From: Ciborinia camelliae
Lineage: Eukaryota; Ascomycota; Leotiomycetes; Helotiales; Sclerotiniaceae
DNA length: 64,000 nt
Assembly (NCBI GenBank): GCA_025890175.1
Contig: JANPYM010000001.1
Coordinates: forward strand, 3,574,971-3,638,970
Reading direction: 5' to 3'
Below, one piece after another: positions 46,256-58,249 of this stretch. The notes beneath the pieces were generated by a model. The model was not told the DNA's origin. It made no database searches and saw only the letters and a list, made by a program, of their open reading frames with translations. A program made the position numbers and the translations under genes. Each line of letters opens with the position of its first letter. The first letter of the stretch is position 1.

Positions 46256-48045
46256 ATGTCGGACCCTACAACAGAGAAGCTTGAAGAATCCTCTGCTGCT
46301 TCGGGAAAATCTCTCAATGTTCCAGCCAACCGAATCGGTTCCTCGTTCGAATTGACGTCTATCTCAGAGGTCGATAAAGAAAAGGGACAAGTTGAGCCAA
46401 CCGAAGATGCTGCTCCAGTAAGAGATATCACAGGTTGGAGATGGGCTCTGGTAGTCGCCGCAATTCTCTCCTCCACCTTCCTGTTCGCCCTGGACAACAC
46501 CATTGTTGCAGACGTTCAGCCTGATATCGTTGTGACGTTTAATGATATCGCTAAACTTTCATGGCTCAGTGTAGGTTTCCTTATTGGTGCCGCTAGTACG
46601 AATCTAGTTTGGGGAAAGATCTTTGGTCAGTTTAATGGAAAGTGGACGTATATCATATCCATTGTCATATTTGAGGCTGGTTCTGCATTGTGTGGCGGTG
46701 CTCCCAATATGCCTGCTTTGATTGTTGGACGAGCGCTTTGTGGGTTTGGCGGTAGTGGTGCGTATGTGGGTGTCATGACGTTGTTGGCTGCTACGACTAC
46801 GATTCATGAGAGGCCGATTTATATTGGGAGTACTGGGATGACTTGGGGCTTGGGAACGGTACTTGGTCCGATTATTGGAGGTACGTGGAATTATCATTCC
46901 TTCATTGACTCTACGCGAGCATCTCACTCAAACGAAATAAGACTAATAATGTTGCAGGTGCATTTACGGATTCATCCGCAGGATGGCGCTGGGCCTTCTA
47001 CATCAATCTTTGCATAGGTGCAGTTTGTGCCCCAGTCTACCTCTTCCTCCTCCCCAACTACGATCCTCGCCCCGGAGTCCCCTTCCTCCACCGAGCAAAA
47101 GAAGTAGACTACCTCGGTGGACTTCTCATCATCGGAGCCTTCGTATCCGGCGTCATGGCCGTCTCATTCGGTGGGGTAACTTATCCCTGGAACTCTGGAA
47201 AAATCATCGGCCTATTCGTGTGTTCTGGTTGCCTATTCATCATCTTTGGTCTCCAACAAGTATTCACCATCTTCACCACCACCAGTCGTCGAATCTTCCC
47301 CATCGAGTTCTTGAAGAGTAGAACGATGCTCATCCTCTTCGCCATGACATCTGCTGGTGGAACCGCAGTTTTCATTCCCATCTATATGATACCCATTTTC
47401 TTCCAATTCACACGCAACGACTCAGCCCTCGAAGCCGGAGTACGTCTCCTCCCATTCATCCTCCTCTTGATCTTCGCCGTCATCGCCAACGGTGCCATCC
47501 TCTCCGCATACGGATATTACATGCCATGGTACACGATCGGGGGGATGTTCGTCCTGATCGGGGGCTCCCTCATGTACGCCGACGTCGACGCCAATACATC
47601 TACAGCCAACATCTACGGATTCACGATCCTCATTGGATTCGGGGTAGGATTATTCTCCCAAGCCTCATTTTCCGTCGCGCAGGCCGTGGTTCCTTCCTCG
47701 ATGGTATCATCGGCCGTGGGATTTATCACATGTGCACAAGTCGGCGGAGTGACGATCGCGTTGGCGATAGCGAATTCCGTATTCCTGAATGGAAGCCAGG
47801 AGAAAATCCACGCGCTATTGCCGGATTTGCCGTTGGCTGTCATTCAGCAGGCAATTGCGGGGGCTGGGAGTGAGTTTGTGAGAGGTTTGACGGAGGCGCA
47901 GCAGGTGCTGGTTATAGGGGCAATTGTGGAGAGTATGGGGAAAACTTATGCTATGGTTATTACGGCTGGGGCGATGGCGCTGGTGTTGAGTTTGGGGATG
48001 AAGAGGGAGAAGTTGTTTATGAGTCCTGGTGTGGGTGGGGCGTAA
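46256..48045 (+). CDS. MFS drug transporter, DHA2 family, 14 TM
   Basis: Two exons, 46,256-46,880 and 46,958-48,045, with a 77-nt intron, give 570 residues. A charged cytosolic N-terminus of about 60 residues precedes ITGWRWALVVAAILSSTFLF, then ALDNTIVADVQPDIV, the family's membrane-1 LDxTIV motif. Motif C (the antiporter signature) is seen as WGLGTVLGPIIGGAFTD, spanning the splice site, and GWRWAFYINLCIGAV follows, a classic DHA2 block. Later segments include FFQFTRNDSALEAGVRLLPF, GLFSQASFSVAQAVVP and a C-terminal helix ending in KREKLFMSPGVGGA. Fourteen helices are expected. Relatives export fungicides, toxins or secondary metabolites by proton antiport at the plasma membrane. No biosynthetic genes are adjacent, so a general protective role is as likely as cluster export. 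Confidence 0.95.
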
Positions 48046-50723
48046 TCTCTTAATGCTTGGTTTATTTTCGGCTTTGGTATGAGAATATAGATTAATTGGG
48101 AATTGAGTGGTGTCACGGGTTTTTAGGTGGTATTTTGCTATTAGGAACTTGAACTTGCGTACTAAATAAATGTTGAATATCCAAAAAGTATCTACAACTG
48201 AAAGTGAAGGACCTTGAGTAAAAGAAGAATTTCCTTTTTTTCTAAAGAAATTATATAGAATATTCATGTGAGAGTACCTAACATTGTAGAGGGTTTCTAA
48301 TATTCCGAATTGTAATCGAAGAATAAGAGTTTTTTTTCATTTTATACATTGCATTTATTCGGTATATCTGTCTCGTAATGAATGAAATCTCGATGGAGGA
48401 CCAAGACCGTGACCTATGTATATTATCAGAATACCACTGAGTGTACAGTGTACAGTAGGTAAGAATAGGAATGATATTTAATTATATTCCGAGTCTTTTC
48501 TTAACAATCCCACTTCAAGTTTTTATTTAATGTGGTTTATAAGTTGTAGATTAGCTAGCTAGCTAACTAGTTATTTGGAAGGTAGATGTAAATGTAAATA
48601 TATATATCTGATATCCTAGGCATTAAAACAAAATCATATTACATCATGTCATATCATCCATCCATCCATATATCCATCTATTAATCCTAGCAGAGTTTTA
48701 ACTTTTCGCCTCAAGTCTAGGTTACGTTTGAGATTGAAGATTTATTAATATTCATTCTTCTAGCAGGAAAATGAATCTACCCATAACCTATAACTTATGA
48801 CGCCCACCCCGAGTCCGAGTCCGAAACCGAAATCTACTAGAAGTGGTAATCCAACTCAACTAACTTGATACGTACTTGATATTTCGACCTTCCTTCTAAA
48901 TTGAGAATAAAATATCTATAATAGCCGGAAGGGGAAGTCTGTACGATTATGAGTGATATTTCAAACATCTGATCATAGTAGTACATGCTCAAACACAATC
49001 GTGACACTATTCGAATACACTTGTTAAGTGCCTACCTACGGAGTGAATGATGTATCACGATATATCACGATATGATGAACACCGGATCACGACCCTGATG
49101 ATCCGGATCCCGATCCCGGGTGGACCCTGAATGGATCACTGTGTTGTTCCCCGACCGTATGACCCGATGACCCGACAGATGATCTTCTGAGGTATAATAA
49201 ATGGCGGGGCAATATTGTATTGTTGGAGCAACTGTTGGAGTGTGAAATAACATTCATGGGGATTCGAGATATCGTGTAGATAGGGGTAATTTTTGATGGT
49301 ATATTCGCTTTGAGCTGGGTGTTTCCTGTTGATTTCTTGTCGGTGACTTGAATATATGTATTCGAAAGGATGAAGATTGGGGATTGTATGATGTATGATG
49401 TAGAAGAGAATACCTACTAATTACCTAGGTAGGTAGTAGAGGTTAACCTTAATGATGATGATATTCATACCTAAGACGTTTCGTTTCTTATCGCCACTGT
49501 CCGCTTTCAATCAAGTAGTACCTTATCATTCATCCCCCAGCCGCCGCTTTTAACATCTAGGTCTAGGAACTCTAAAGATATCAATGAGGAACTCCATACG
49601 TACATGTTAACATTCAACATCGATGATATAGGTATCTATTTCTCTTCAATATGAATCAATAAACGCCTCTTTTCATTTTATGTCACCTGTTACCACAATA
49701 GTACTACAGTCCCAGTACCACGTGAGATTCGTGAATCATATCTGAAATGCCATGCTCTATACCTTGATATCATGCATCCTCTATACGGAACATCTACTCA
49801 CGATAAGCTTAGGTCATGATATAAAGGTCTCACTCAGCACCAACAAGTAGATACCTAAATAGATATCAGTGATAACACATATTACTTGTACTTACTATTC
49901 GACTATTCGAGGAAAGAGCTTACCGAAGCGAAGGAAGGGGGTTGTATTGATGTTGTATTTGTTGAATTCACCCTTCACCGATATTGTACACATACACCGT
50001 TCGTTACCTACCTACTCTTACAAATCATACACATACTAGGAATATATCTTCACTGATAGACATCAACCATTAACCATCAAATATTCACCAAATCCACTAT
50101 CTTGCAGTGCTTGGAAACTAGGAATATCCCGATACATCAAATCTCTCGCATATGCACCGGATACAACCCCATCAAGTACGTACATCGATAGCATTCACAA
50201 AGCTGCCCTCAATCTGGGAAACTTTAACTCTTCAAACTCCAAATTTCAGCCATTCAAGAACAAAGACAACAAAGCATTCACTCCTATCCTATCCCCGGTT
50301 CTAGTTTCCAGTTTCCAGTTTCCAATCACATCAACCACACCAACCACACCGAAGAGCGGTCTCTCATCTCCACAACCCCTTATGACTGTTGATGGAAAAG
50401 GATAGGGACTTATTACGATCTATTTGACGTTTTTCCAAAAGAAAGAATAATTAATATACTCTATACCATCTATCGCACAACAAAACCATATTGAAACATA
50501 CCCGAACATCTGACCACCGCATTTGTTTCTCGTGCCTACGGTACACTACCTCCCTATCTCAAGAACCCTGACCCCGCCCTCTGCTGATCAGCTCAGCCCA
50601 GCCATAATATCATTCGCATCACCATTATCAACCTCATTCCTCTTTATGCCAACATCACAACATTCTCATCAACATAGTACAAAATACTTCAATACATCTG
50701 CAGATCAACAAGATAGATACAAT
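48046..50723. other. Long spacer, no gene seen
   Basis: About 2.7 kb of AT-leaning sequence with many small repeats, including ATCCATCCATCCATATATCCATC near 48,657, CGAGTCCGAGTCCG near 48,820 and TACCTACC or CCTAGGTAGGTAG words. The last 400 bases are C/A- and C/T-rich with CAACCACACC units, which fits a leader of the gene at 50,724. No believable frame. Confidence 0.6.
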
Positions 50724-52055
50724 ATGGCGAGATCAAACGGTGTATCGGATAGATTGCGCAATGAAGGTATTTCGACTTTTATTTATACTAGTTTCCCCAT
50801 TTCCCCATATCCTCCACTTACCTCTACCTATCTAATCTAATCTCATATCTAATCGCGCAATACAGCAGAATCCTGGGTAGAGATATCCTCTCAACCATCT
50901 TCATCCTCCATATCCTCCATCGATAATGAAATCGTAACAACTGGCCTCCGCGTATCTCAACATCCTTCTGCTCGACGACGTAGACGATCTCAGAATCAGG
51001 CACGCCCACAAATAGCTCCAAATGTCAACAGACAAAGAAGTACAAGCAGTCAAGAAGAATATGACGAATCGGAATCGGAACCAGATCATATAGATATTTT
51101 AACCAGTTCCAATGAAATATCCCTTCCGGTAGCCATTCCCGCACGATTAACTACGCAAGAAACATATGATGCCGAATCCGAAGATGATGAAGATGAGAAT
51201 AATACGGCATTGGGAATAGGAAGAGGAACAACCCTACCATTTACCCCCCAACCAAATGCATTCTCTCACCCACCTTCTTCACAATCCCAAAGTCAAAGTC
51301 ATCGAAACCAGAATTCGGTACAAGGCTCATACCTCCCCCGTCAAGTTCATTCGCAACCTCGTCCACTACAATCATATGCATCACGAACACACACAACCTC
51401 ACGAAATACATCTTTTAGCAATTACACTCGACCCCCTATCGATCACGATGCCGCTCTACGCGCTAGTCTTACCACATTACTTTCCTGCGCGGCAGCAGCC
51501 AGAGGTCTCCCGAAATCCCCTGGTGGTCAACCCCCCACCAGTAATGAACCATTGGGACTTCGAATCGTGCCTGAATCCGAACTCCTGGGTACGCAAGCCC
51601 CTCCTACGACCAACATATCACGACCTACATCACCCAACCGCTCAAAAGGTCGATCATCTCCTGTCCCCGTTCCCTCCCAAGAAGCAGCAACGAAACGTAA
51701 ACCCTCCACTAGCAACCCAAGCAAGGCCACCAATAACAACAACAACAACAACCATGCCCGTGCGCTAAAGAAGAAAAAAGCAGATTTAGTTCCCGGAGAA
51801 GAAGCGTTCATATCACCTACTCTACTTACATGGGTGATGAGCGCGGGCGTTGTGGTCCTGGTGTCCGTAGTGGGATTTGGAGCGGGATATGTGATTGGAC
51901 GGGAGGTGGGGAGACAGGAAGCATCTTCTGTGCTGGGGGGATGGAATGGATCGATGAGTGAGGGGGGTTGTGGGAGGGAGGTGGTGAGGAGTGGGAGTGG
52001 TGGATTGAGGAGATTTAAATGGGGGGGTAGTGTAGCGAGGAGTATTGTTGCTTAA
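50724..52055 (+). CDS. Charged, disordered tail-anchored membrane protein, 410 aa
   Basis: A 43-nt first exon (50,724-50,766) and a large second exon (50,866-52,055), separated by a 99-nt intron, give 410 residues with closed phase. The N-terminal 130 residues are Ser/Arg/Glu-rich (SARRRRRSQNQ, SQEEYDESESEPDH, ESEDDEDENNT), and residues 130-310 are Gln/Ser/Pro-rich and disordered, ending in an Asn run and a Lys run (RALKKKKADL). A single membrane helix, LLTWVMSAGVVVLVSVVGFG, follows at about 335-360, continuing into GAGYVIGREVGRQE, whose Gly spacing suggests tight helix packing. A 50-residue Gly/Ser/Arg tail lies beyond. Its bulk is probably cytosolic or nuclear-envelope facing. I do not recognise a named family. 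Confidence 0.75.
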
Positions 52056-53440
52056 TTGGATTCTTGCGTTTGAGGGGGAAGGCGGAGGGGAAGGGTTGCA
52101 TAGGTGCATTGATGCATATGAATGGATGGATGGGTGGATTGGTATACCGATGAATGGAGTTGGTTTGGTTTAGCTTGGCTTGACTTTATTCGTTAAGCAT
52201 AAATGAATTATATGCAGGCATGATGAGATATCACAATGATCACGAAGGTTACATATTTACCTTACCTTACCGTTGGTTTTTGATCTAGTTTAGTTTGGGT
52301 TGGTTCCGGTAGCTCGCTAGCATTATTTACATTTACATTACCTGTTTATTGTCTTTTTGGGGGTTTGGGGTGTTCAGTTCTACCTTGGGCGTTGGATTGC
52401 GCAGTGCGCTTGGAGCCATAATTGGATTATACAAATTACATTACGTTACATTTTCATTGGGTAATCCACTTAGTATCTTGAGGAACGAAGAGAGATATTC
52501 ATGTAAGCGAATGAGTGAGTGAGTGAATGGGTGTGTGATGGCAAGATCCATATACTAGGTAGGTGATTACAATGAGATGATATGAGATTAGATGAGGATG
52601 CATGTATGTATGTATGGACGCTTGGATGCTTGGACGGTAGGTGGTGGGTAGGTACGTTACCTAGGTATTTGTAGATGGTAGGTGGTTGGTGAGAAGTTGG
52701 GTTGAGTTGAGTTGAGTTGAGTTACTAGGTGGATAGGTGGTAGGTAGGTATGGATATTCTAAGATGTAATGTTTTGCTTGCTGTGCTAAAAGGGGAGGGA
52801 GAGGGAGACGGAAGTTTTTAATTTATGATTATATTAACAGAGTAGATGGGTAGATAGGTGGGTAGATAGATAGGTATTTCATCTAGTGCTATATTATGTT
52901 ATGGTATTTAAACTTGAGATTGAGAGTGAGATTGAGGAGAAGGGGGGGAGAAATGCGAGGAGTTGAATTGAGTTGAGGTCATTTTCTATTGGTGTGATGA
53001 GTATGAGATGTGAGATGTTGACTTGTGTCGGTCTGTCTTTCTCTTTCTGGAGACCTAGGTAGGTATGAATGGGGTTGTATGTAGGTATTCACATGATGTT
53101 ATAAATGGATGTGGATATCGATGCAGAAAAGAACATTAAATTAATATACAATAGTAATACACGTATCATACAAAACAAGTGAGCTGAACTGAACTCGGAT
53201 AAACAAACAGTCAGGCAGGCAGGCAGGAAGGCAGGCAGTCTAATATACTCATACATGAGAAGAAGCACATCTGAATGGCTACGACCGACCGTCCCGCTAA
53301 CAGGAATAGCGTTTCTGACAGATTGGATCCGTGTCCATATCCATCGACAAGATAGTCTTCCCTTCCTTTCCTTCCGTATCCCCAATTTGATACTGCGGCA
53401 AGCCAGTCAGCCAGCCCCATTCTCCGTCCATTGCTCAATT
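52056..53440. other. Spacer rich in microsatellites, no gene seen
   Basis: About 1.4 kb. Contains GGATGGATGGGTGGATT at 52,124-52,140, TGAGTGAGTGAGTGAATG near 52,511, (GAGTT)n near 52,703-52,726, several AGGTAGGT/CCTAGGTA words, and a CAGGCAGGCAGG run near 53,212-53,238. No protein-like frame. Confidence 0.6.
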
Positions 53441-54088
53441 TCAGTCATAATAATTGTCTAGTCGAGGGACAATTTCCGACAGCTCAATATCCATCGAGAT
53501 GAATTTCTTCCGGGCCCAACTCCCACATCTCCTTGCAGTTCTACCTGCGCTCTGGGATCTCAGAGATTTGGAATCCGAATTCCCCATCCACTCAATCCCA
53601 GAGCCAGTGCCGCGTGAAAACGCCGCCTTCATTGCAATCAGAAGTCCTTTCCATTTTTTTGCATCGCTATGCTTTGATGCTCTACTTGTTCCCAAGTATT
53701 TTGAATCAAGGAGCGACCCCCAATGGGCCACTGCCCACATTCTCGCTGATTCCAATGTATGGTTGAAGCTCACGTATGGCAATATTGGGTTGGAGCGGCG
53801 AAGCCATATCATCCTCATCAGGCTGCCCGCAGCGCCGACTCCGACATGGATTCTTTCTCCGCTCCTTCCCCATTGCCAGCCGTGAGCAACCGGATAGTTT
53901 ACTGACATTTCGGTCCGATGGGGACCCGGCTCCAATGCTGGAGTGAGAGCTTGACTGATTGCTTCTTCGAAGGCAGTCCATTCTTTCAATGCAAGCTGAG
54001 CCAGGCTCAGATTTAGACGGCCTATGTGATCCACTCGCTTCTGCAAGTTTCCAAAGAGAGAGGGCAGAGCGTTCCTATTTGCATGCAT
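53441..54088 (-). CDS. Unrecognised open frame, 215 aa, possibly part of a decayed gene
   Basis: The minus strand is open for 215 codons from an ATG at 54,088. The product is basic and Trp/Ser/Gly-rich, with HGWQWGRSGERIHVGVGAAG, MWAVAHWGSLLDSKYLG and AGRTARRCGSWARKKF. It has no signal peptide or membrane helix, and no family I know. The opposite strand is also open for 143 codons over 53,454-53,885, so which strand codes is not certain. I prefer the minus strand because the frame is longer and neighbouring fragments lie on it. It sits at the edge of a region where only gene fragments are found. Confidence 0.35.
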   Translation of the reverse strand: MHANRNALPSLFGNLQKRVDHIGRLNLSLAQLALKEWTAFEEAISQALTPALEPGPHRTEMSVNYPVAHGWQWGRSGERIHVGVGAAGSLMRMIWLRRSNPILPYVSFNHTLESARMWAVAHWGSLLDSKYLGTSRASKHSDAKKWKGLLIAMKAAFSRGTGSGIEWMGNSDSKSLRSQSAGRTARRCGSWARKKFISMDIELSEIVPRLDNYYD

Positions 54089-55660
54089 TGGTGGGTCTGC
54101 ACGGCTAGTAAGCAGAAGGTGGGCTTACCAGCCGAGTCTATCCAGGGAAATTTCCGCCAGTGGAGGTGACGATCCCCCAAATTCCAATACCATCCTACAT
54201 GATGGACAGAAGTAAGATCTCATTTTCAAGTTCAAGTTTGTATGGTGTCTCGTCATCCAAACAAGCGAGCTTCAATCTTCTGGTATTGTTGACCCTCAAT
54301 CGGAACGACGAATAATCAATATCGAATTTGATTGAGACCATCGACGATCAATGTTTTGATCAAACTTAGACAATAGACATTTTCGCCGCTGATTTTGCTG
54401 CCTCGCATGGCTAGAAGGATATCTGAGCGTCGATTGTGACATTCTGCAGGTGACAAGGAGATCGGAGCCATCTAGATGAGGTGTAGTTGACTGTCTGTTT
54501 GATCTTAACGATGACCTGTGCCAGACGGTTGGGAATTGAAAATACTGTGATGGGGAATGGAGTTACGCGAGGCTGACTGACTGTCACGGCAAGTATCTGG
54601 CGTGCTTGATGTTAGAAAGTGTGCTAGTCTGCTGGTGAGCTCTGAGTACTCCAGTATTATGCTGTCAATATGGTGTGCTGATATGGTGTACAGTGCTTGC
54701 ATGGTGCATAACCGCAGCCTGGCGAATAGTGCTGATATGGGGCATAACCGCGGTAAGATAACGTAGCGTCGAGACTGCCAGTCATTTCGGTTGCCACTTC
54801 TGGGTTGCGCATGTTATTTACAGGAAGAATTGGTCGACCTTTGCTAGTGTGACAGCAGCTGAAAACAATCCACTTGCTGCGGTCCAAAATCATCTCCGTC
54901 AAGAGTTCGAAATGCTGCACTCGCAAATTTGTATCTGTAAGCACTGAACGCGGAGACAGAGGCGGGAGTCGAGGGAAGAATCAATTCGTCCAGAGCCAGG
55001 GCTCAAGAGATGGTAAAGCTCAACAGCTCTGTAATGTTCAGTGCGATCTCAACGTCCTTTGAGAATCCGCGGAAAGGGATAGCTTTCAAGCCGTGTTGTA
55101 CTAAATAACCGGCGCGATAGTCTTTTTGCGGCGACGTGGGTGACATTCGATCAAATGACCTCTCATTGTTTGATATTGCCGTCGAAGTATGAAATTTTTG
55201 TTGGTTCTAGTAATAACCAGGCAGAACCAGGCATTTCGTGCTAATGCAATACAATGATAAAGTTCATTGGCAAAATGGTGAAGGCATACGCGCCTGGTTG
55301 CAGAAGCAGAAGTAGTGGGAAATGCAAGTCTTCATCATATTAATCATGTTGGCCATCGTGTGTCTGCATGGTAAACTCGAAGAAAGCTGGCGATTTTGAC
55401 GAGAGAATGGCGTTGGTGAGAGAATGACGTTTATCAGGGAATGGGGTTGGTGAAGGAATGATTCCTAGCCTCTTCTATATGATCATTAGCTTCAACGTTC
55501 TCAAAATAAGTGCTGAGTTGCAGAGAATGAATAAGAAAGGGCGTAAGCTTACCAAAGAACTCTCCCGAATTCAAAATACCTAGAATCGGAATCCCAACTT
55601 CGCAGAATCAAAACAGTGGGGGCACGCCTAAGCGGCTAGAGGAGACAGCGTATATTGGTA
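54089..55660. other. Fragmented region, no intact gene seen
   Basis: About 1.6 kb with only short frames. Around 54,655-54,750 two imperfect copies of a TGCTGATATGG...GCATAACCGC unit stand in tandem. Around 55,405-55,465 there are degenerate GAGAATGGCGTTGGT-type units. A 95-codon minus-strand frame at 54,657-54,944 includes KWIVFSCCHTSKGRPILPVN but matches nothing I know. Confidence 0.45.
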
Positions 55661-55666
55661 CAAAAG

Positions 55667-56125
55667 CTATAATACAGGATACCAAGCCCGAAACATGGGA
55701 TTCCAAGAGAAACCTATAACTTTGACAACAACTTTGATATTCCCGCACATATCACTGTCAATATCCGCAACACAAATCATGCCTGTAGGATCAGCGTTCT
55801 CTGAGACGTGCTCTTGAATGTGAAAAGATAGCTTGTGCTGGGGATGGAAAGCTAATACGGCCCAGTAATTTCCCACCACATATCCATCGGGTGGAGCCCT
55901 GAAATGGCCACACCAAGGTCTGCAGTATTTGGAGTATAAGCTCCGATCAACGCCTATACCGTTGGTCTCCTTCCCCCCAAACACTTTGTCATCCAATGCT
56001 AAAAGCTGGGGTTGGGATACCCATGAGCAGCCTCGTGGATGGTCTCGCTCCATCCTGCCTGGGGATTGTTGAGCAACAAGCTCTGCGGTTTCTGCACGTG
56101 CCAATTCAAGGGTGAAAAGAATCAA
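55667..56125 (-). pseudogene. Minus-strand coding fragment, 152 codons without a clear start
   Basis: This frame reads like a folded protein (KETNGIGVDRSLYSKYC, GYVVGNYWAVLAFHPQHK, NIKVVVKVIGFSWNPMF), but its first ATG in frame comes only at MERDHPRGC, about 24 residues in. The frame upstream of that opens from a non-ATG codon next to a possible splice acceptor (ACGTGCAG). It may be a terminal exon of a gene whose 5' part is not clear. It begins where the Myb-like fragment ends, but I could not join the two in phase. The family is unknown. Confidence 0.3.
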
Positions 56126-56426
56126 GATCGATCGAGGAGGAGGATTAAACAGATAAACCGATTAGTGCGTTTTTTGGGAACACCGCCTGATTTGCCACCA
56201 ATCTTTAAATCATCGGTTGTAAATCCTCCCCTCTTGATCTTTGTTGTAAGACGACTCCACTAGTAGAACAGAAATTAAGTAATTGCTTGCTGTAACCATG
56301 TAAAATGAAAGAATATATTGTACTCACGCGAATTTGTGCTGCATTAGCAGTGGCGAGGCCCAAATCCTGCGAGAGTTTACTAGAGTTCAGAAGGAAGGTT
56401 GCTCTGATGGGAGACTTTTCCATCAT
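56122..56426 (-). pseudogene. Myb/SANT-like fragment
   Basis: Exon 56,328-56,426 (MMEKSPIRATFLLNSSK...) splices in phase, across a 68-nt intron with a GTGAGT donor, to 56,122-56,259. The junction creates the run LATANAAQIRWSRLTTKIK, followed by GGFTTDDLKIGG and PKKRTN. That segment resembles the last helix and basic tail of the small single-repeat Myb-like DNA-binding proteins common in filamentous ascomycetes. The first two helices of such a domain, with their conserved Trp, are not found upstream: an in-frame TAG lies just before the first exon. So this looks like a truncated copy of 78 residues rather than a working factor. Confidence 0.35.
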
Positions 56427-57588
56427 AATTTCGACGATTTTGATTCGCTAGCAAGCCTCTGGATTGCTGCTGTTTCAATGGGAGGATATGTTGGACTACC
56501 TGAGTTACCGTCTTTTTGGTTCCTGTAAAACTTTGTAAATTCCAGACTATCGATATGAGGTCAGCATCAGATCCAGCATATAAGTTAGCAAAGCCGTTGG
56601 AACATGAACTTACCCGCTGCTTCTGAGGTACGAAGACCTTTCCATCCTCAGTAAATATTTAGCATTATTCCTGACGAATACAACCATTGAAAGATATGTA
56701 TCGTTCGCGAAGCGATGGATATGCAAAAGAAAGTATCATTGTGTCATTGTGTCACGGTGTCACGATGTCACAGGCTTGCCAGAATCAAAAATCACTGCCA
56801 TCAATGAAATGTATATTGACATGTTTTTTGATTGAAATGGTGTATAATTAGTACTTTGTCGACTATCTTGTGAAATGACCATGGCACCAGTAGTGATGCA
56901 AGAGATGGTTCGACACCATGTCGTTCCATTTGAATCCAGTTCTGAAAGCCAATACCTGGAGTATGGTTAGCATCTTTTAAGTTTCCTGAGAAAACAATCT
57001 AGTTTAATAACTTACCAATGAATTATAAAACCATGGATTGAATTCCAAGCCACACCAGGGGCTGATGGTGGTCGTGAGTGAGTTTCCCATATCTGCAGCC
57101 GCGAATTCTCCCTGTTTTGATAAATGGCCGGTACGGGCATTGAGCACCGGGAGAGAAGCAACACTATTATCTGCAAGAACATGTTAACCAGGAAAAAGAA
57201 ATTAGAAGAAGACTTACTGTTGGTATCACCTCGGGTGGTGATATAAGGTATCTTATGAACTGTATGATTGATGACGATCTAGAGCGAGAGCTTTGACATC
57301 GCCATACCGGTTCCTCCATCCTTGTTTGTAGTTAGAATCAAGCACAATGATTGAAGTTATCAAATTGGAGATATGATACACACCTTTGAGAGTAAAAAAT
57401 ATATAAAGAAGACTGCAGGTGCGCGATCATGCCCAGTTCAGTTGATGATGTTGTAAAAGGAATTGAAGGGCGAACTGGTCGCGAGTTTTTCGAGAACTGC
57501 TCCCAGATGAGGCTGTACGAGAATATGTTGGCCGTTCCCTTCAGGTTAGAGATAACCTTTTGGGTCAGCATCTGCCGGTCTTTCAAAT
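56427..57588. other. No intact gene seen
   Basis: About 1.2 kb of ordinary composition with frames of up to 82 codons on either strand (57,338-57,586 minus is the longest). A GTGTCATTGTGTCACGGTGTCACGATGTCAC tandem of a 9-10 base GTGTCA unit lies at about 56,740-56,770. Confidence 0.45.
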
Positions 57589-57639
57589 GCAGAGGTCGAA
57601 CCCTAGATTGAGAATTCTGGGCCAGGGTTCGACCTCTGC
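57589..57639. repeat. Perfect 16-bp inverted repeat
   Basis: The left arm GCAGAGGTCGAACCCT (57,589-57,604) is exactly complementary to the right arm AGGGTTCGACCTCTGC (57,624-57,639) with a 19-base loop. Similarity extends outward another 12 bases or so with mismatches (CTTTCAAAT against CTTCAAA). The right arm contains GGTTCGA, like a tRNA T-loop, but no tRNA can be folded around it. Confidence 0.85.
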
Positions 57640-57680
57640 TTTGAAGAGGCCAGAAAGATTGCTGCTGTTCCTCAAGGGGT

Positions 57681-57919
57681 GGCTGCAGCAGCCTTGAAAG
57701 AAGTCAGCAAAATATTCCAATGAGAAGATAGTAGAGAGCATAGTTGAGGTTTTATATACCGAGATTCTGACCGGCGATCAGCCAGTCCGCCCAGTTAGTC
57801 TGGGGCCGCAGCAGCAGCCTGGAAAGAAGTCAGCAAAATATTTACATGGGTAGAGAGCGAAGAGAAGAGTGGAGGTCTTTACATACCAATATTCTGATTG
57901 ACGATCTGCCAGCCCACCC
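57681..57919 (-). repeat. Tandem duplication of an exon-intron unit
   Basis: Two diverged direct copies of about 113-116 bases, at 57,681-57,792 and 57,804-57,919. On the minus strand each copy reads: exon end (GGCWGATCGYC..TCAGAATMTYG), splice donor GTATGT or GTATAT, an intron of 67-68 bases ending TTTTGCTGACTTCTTTCMAG, then GGCTGCTGC. The branch site TGCTGAC and the acceptor are the best conserved parts. So an exon end plus the following intron appears to have been duplicated. Confidence 0.65.
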
Positions 57920-58037
57920 TTGAGCGCTGTGGAACAGCGTACCAATTAGGGTAGGGGGTGGACTGGCAGATCATCATCAGTATGCACTGGTACAGCATAT
58001 TGCCCGGGTGAGCGAAAGGAGCTTTGTTCTGGTCCAG
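57887..58037 (-). pseudogene. Coding exon of a broken minus-strand gene
   Basis: Between a TATGTAG acceptor and a GTATGT donor lies a 151-nt frame with clearly protein-like content: FAHPGNMLYQCILMMICQST, then PNWYAVPQRSRVGWQIVNQN. Joining it to the next exon-like unit (57,760-57,818) brings a stop after 13 codons, although that unit in another frame encodes DWLIAGQNL, which is homologous to the end of this exon. The upstream candidate exon (about 58,210-58,260, PVNSPLRKYLCGQF) joins only in a different frame. Duplication followed by loss of frame explains these observations. The protein family is unknown to me. Confidence 0.35.
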
Positions 58038-58249
58038 CTACATAAAAGGGATCAGTAAACTAAGTCCAGTCCATTAATGGAGTCTAAAGCACCTCGATGG
58101 AGAGGATAGATAGATCAGTGTTGGATGATTTGACTCCACATGAGAATCAGAACTGGACCATGAAACTCCATTATTTCAAGTTGAATTGGGAATCAAAGGC
58201 TTTGATCCAAGGAGAGCAACTTACAGAATTGCCCACAGAGGTATTTCCT

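Noticed and set aside
9530..53441. A single biosynthetic or defence gene cluster spanning the gene-bearing region
   Set aside because: Two transporters, two transcription factors and a few enzymes are present, but no backbone synthase, no shared orientation and no linking chemistry; the genes look like ordinary neighbours.
57624..57639. tRNA candidate from the GGTTCGA word
   Set aside because: No acceptor stem, D-arm or anticodon arm can be placed around it; the word belongs to the inverted repeat.
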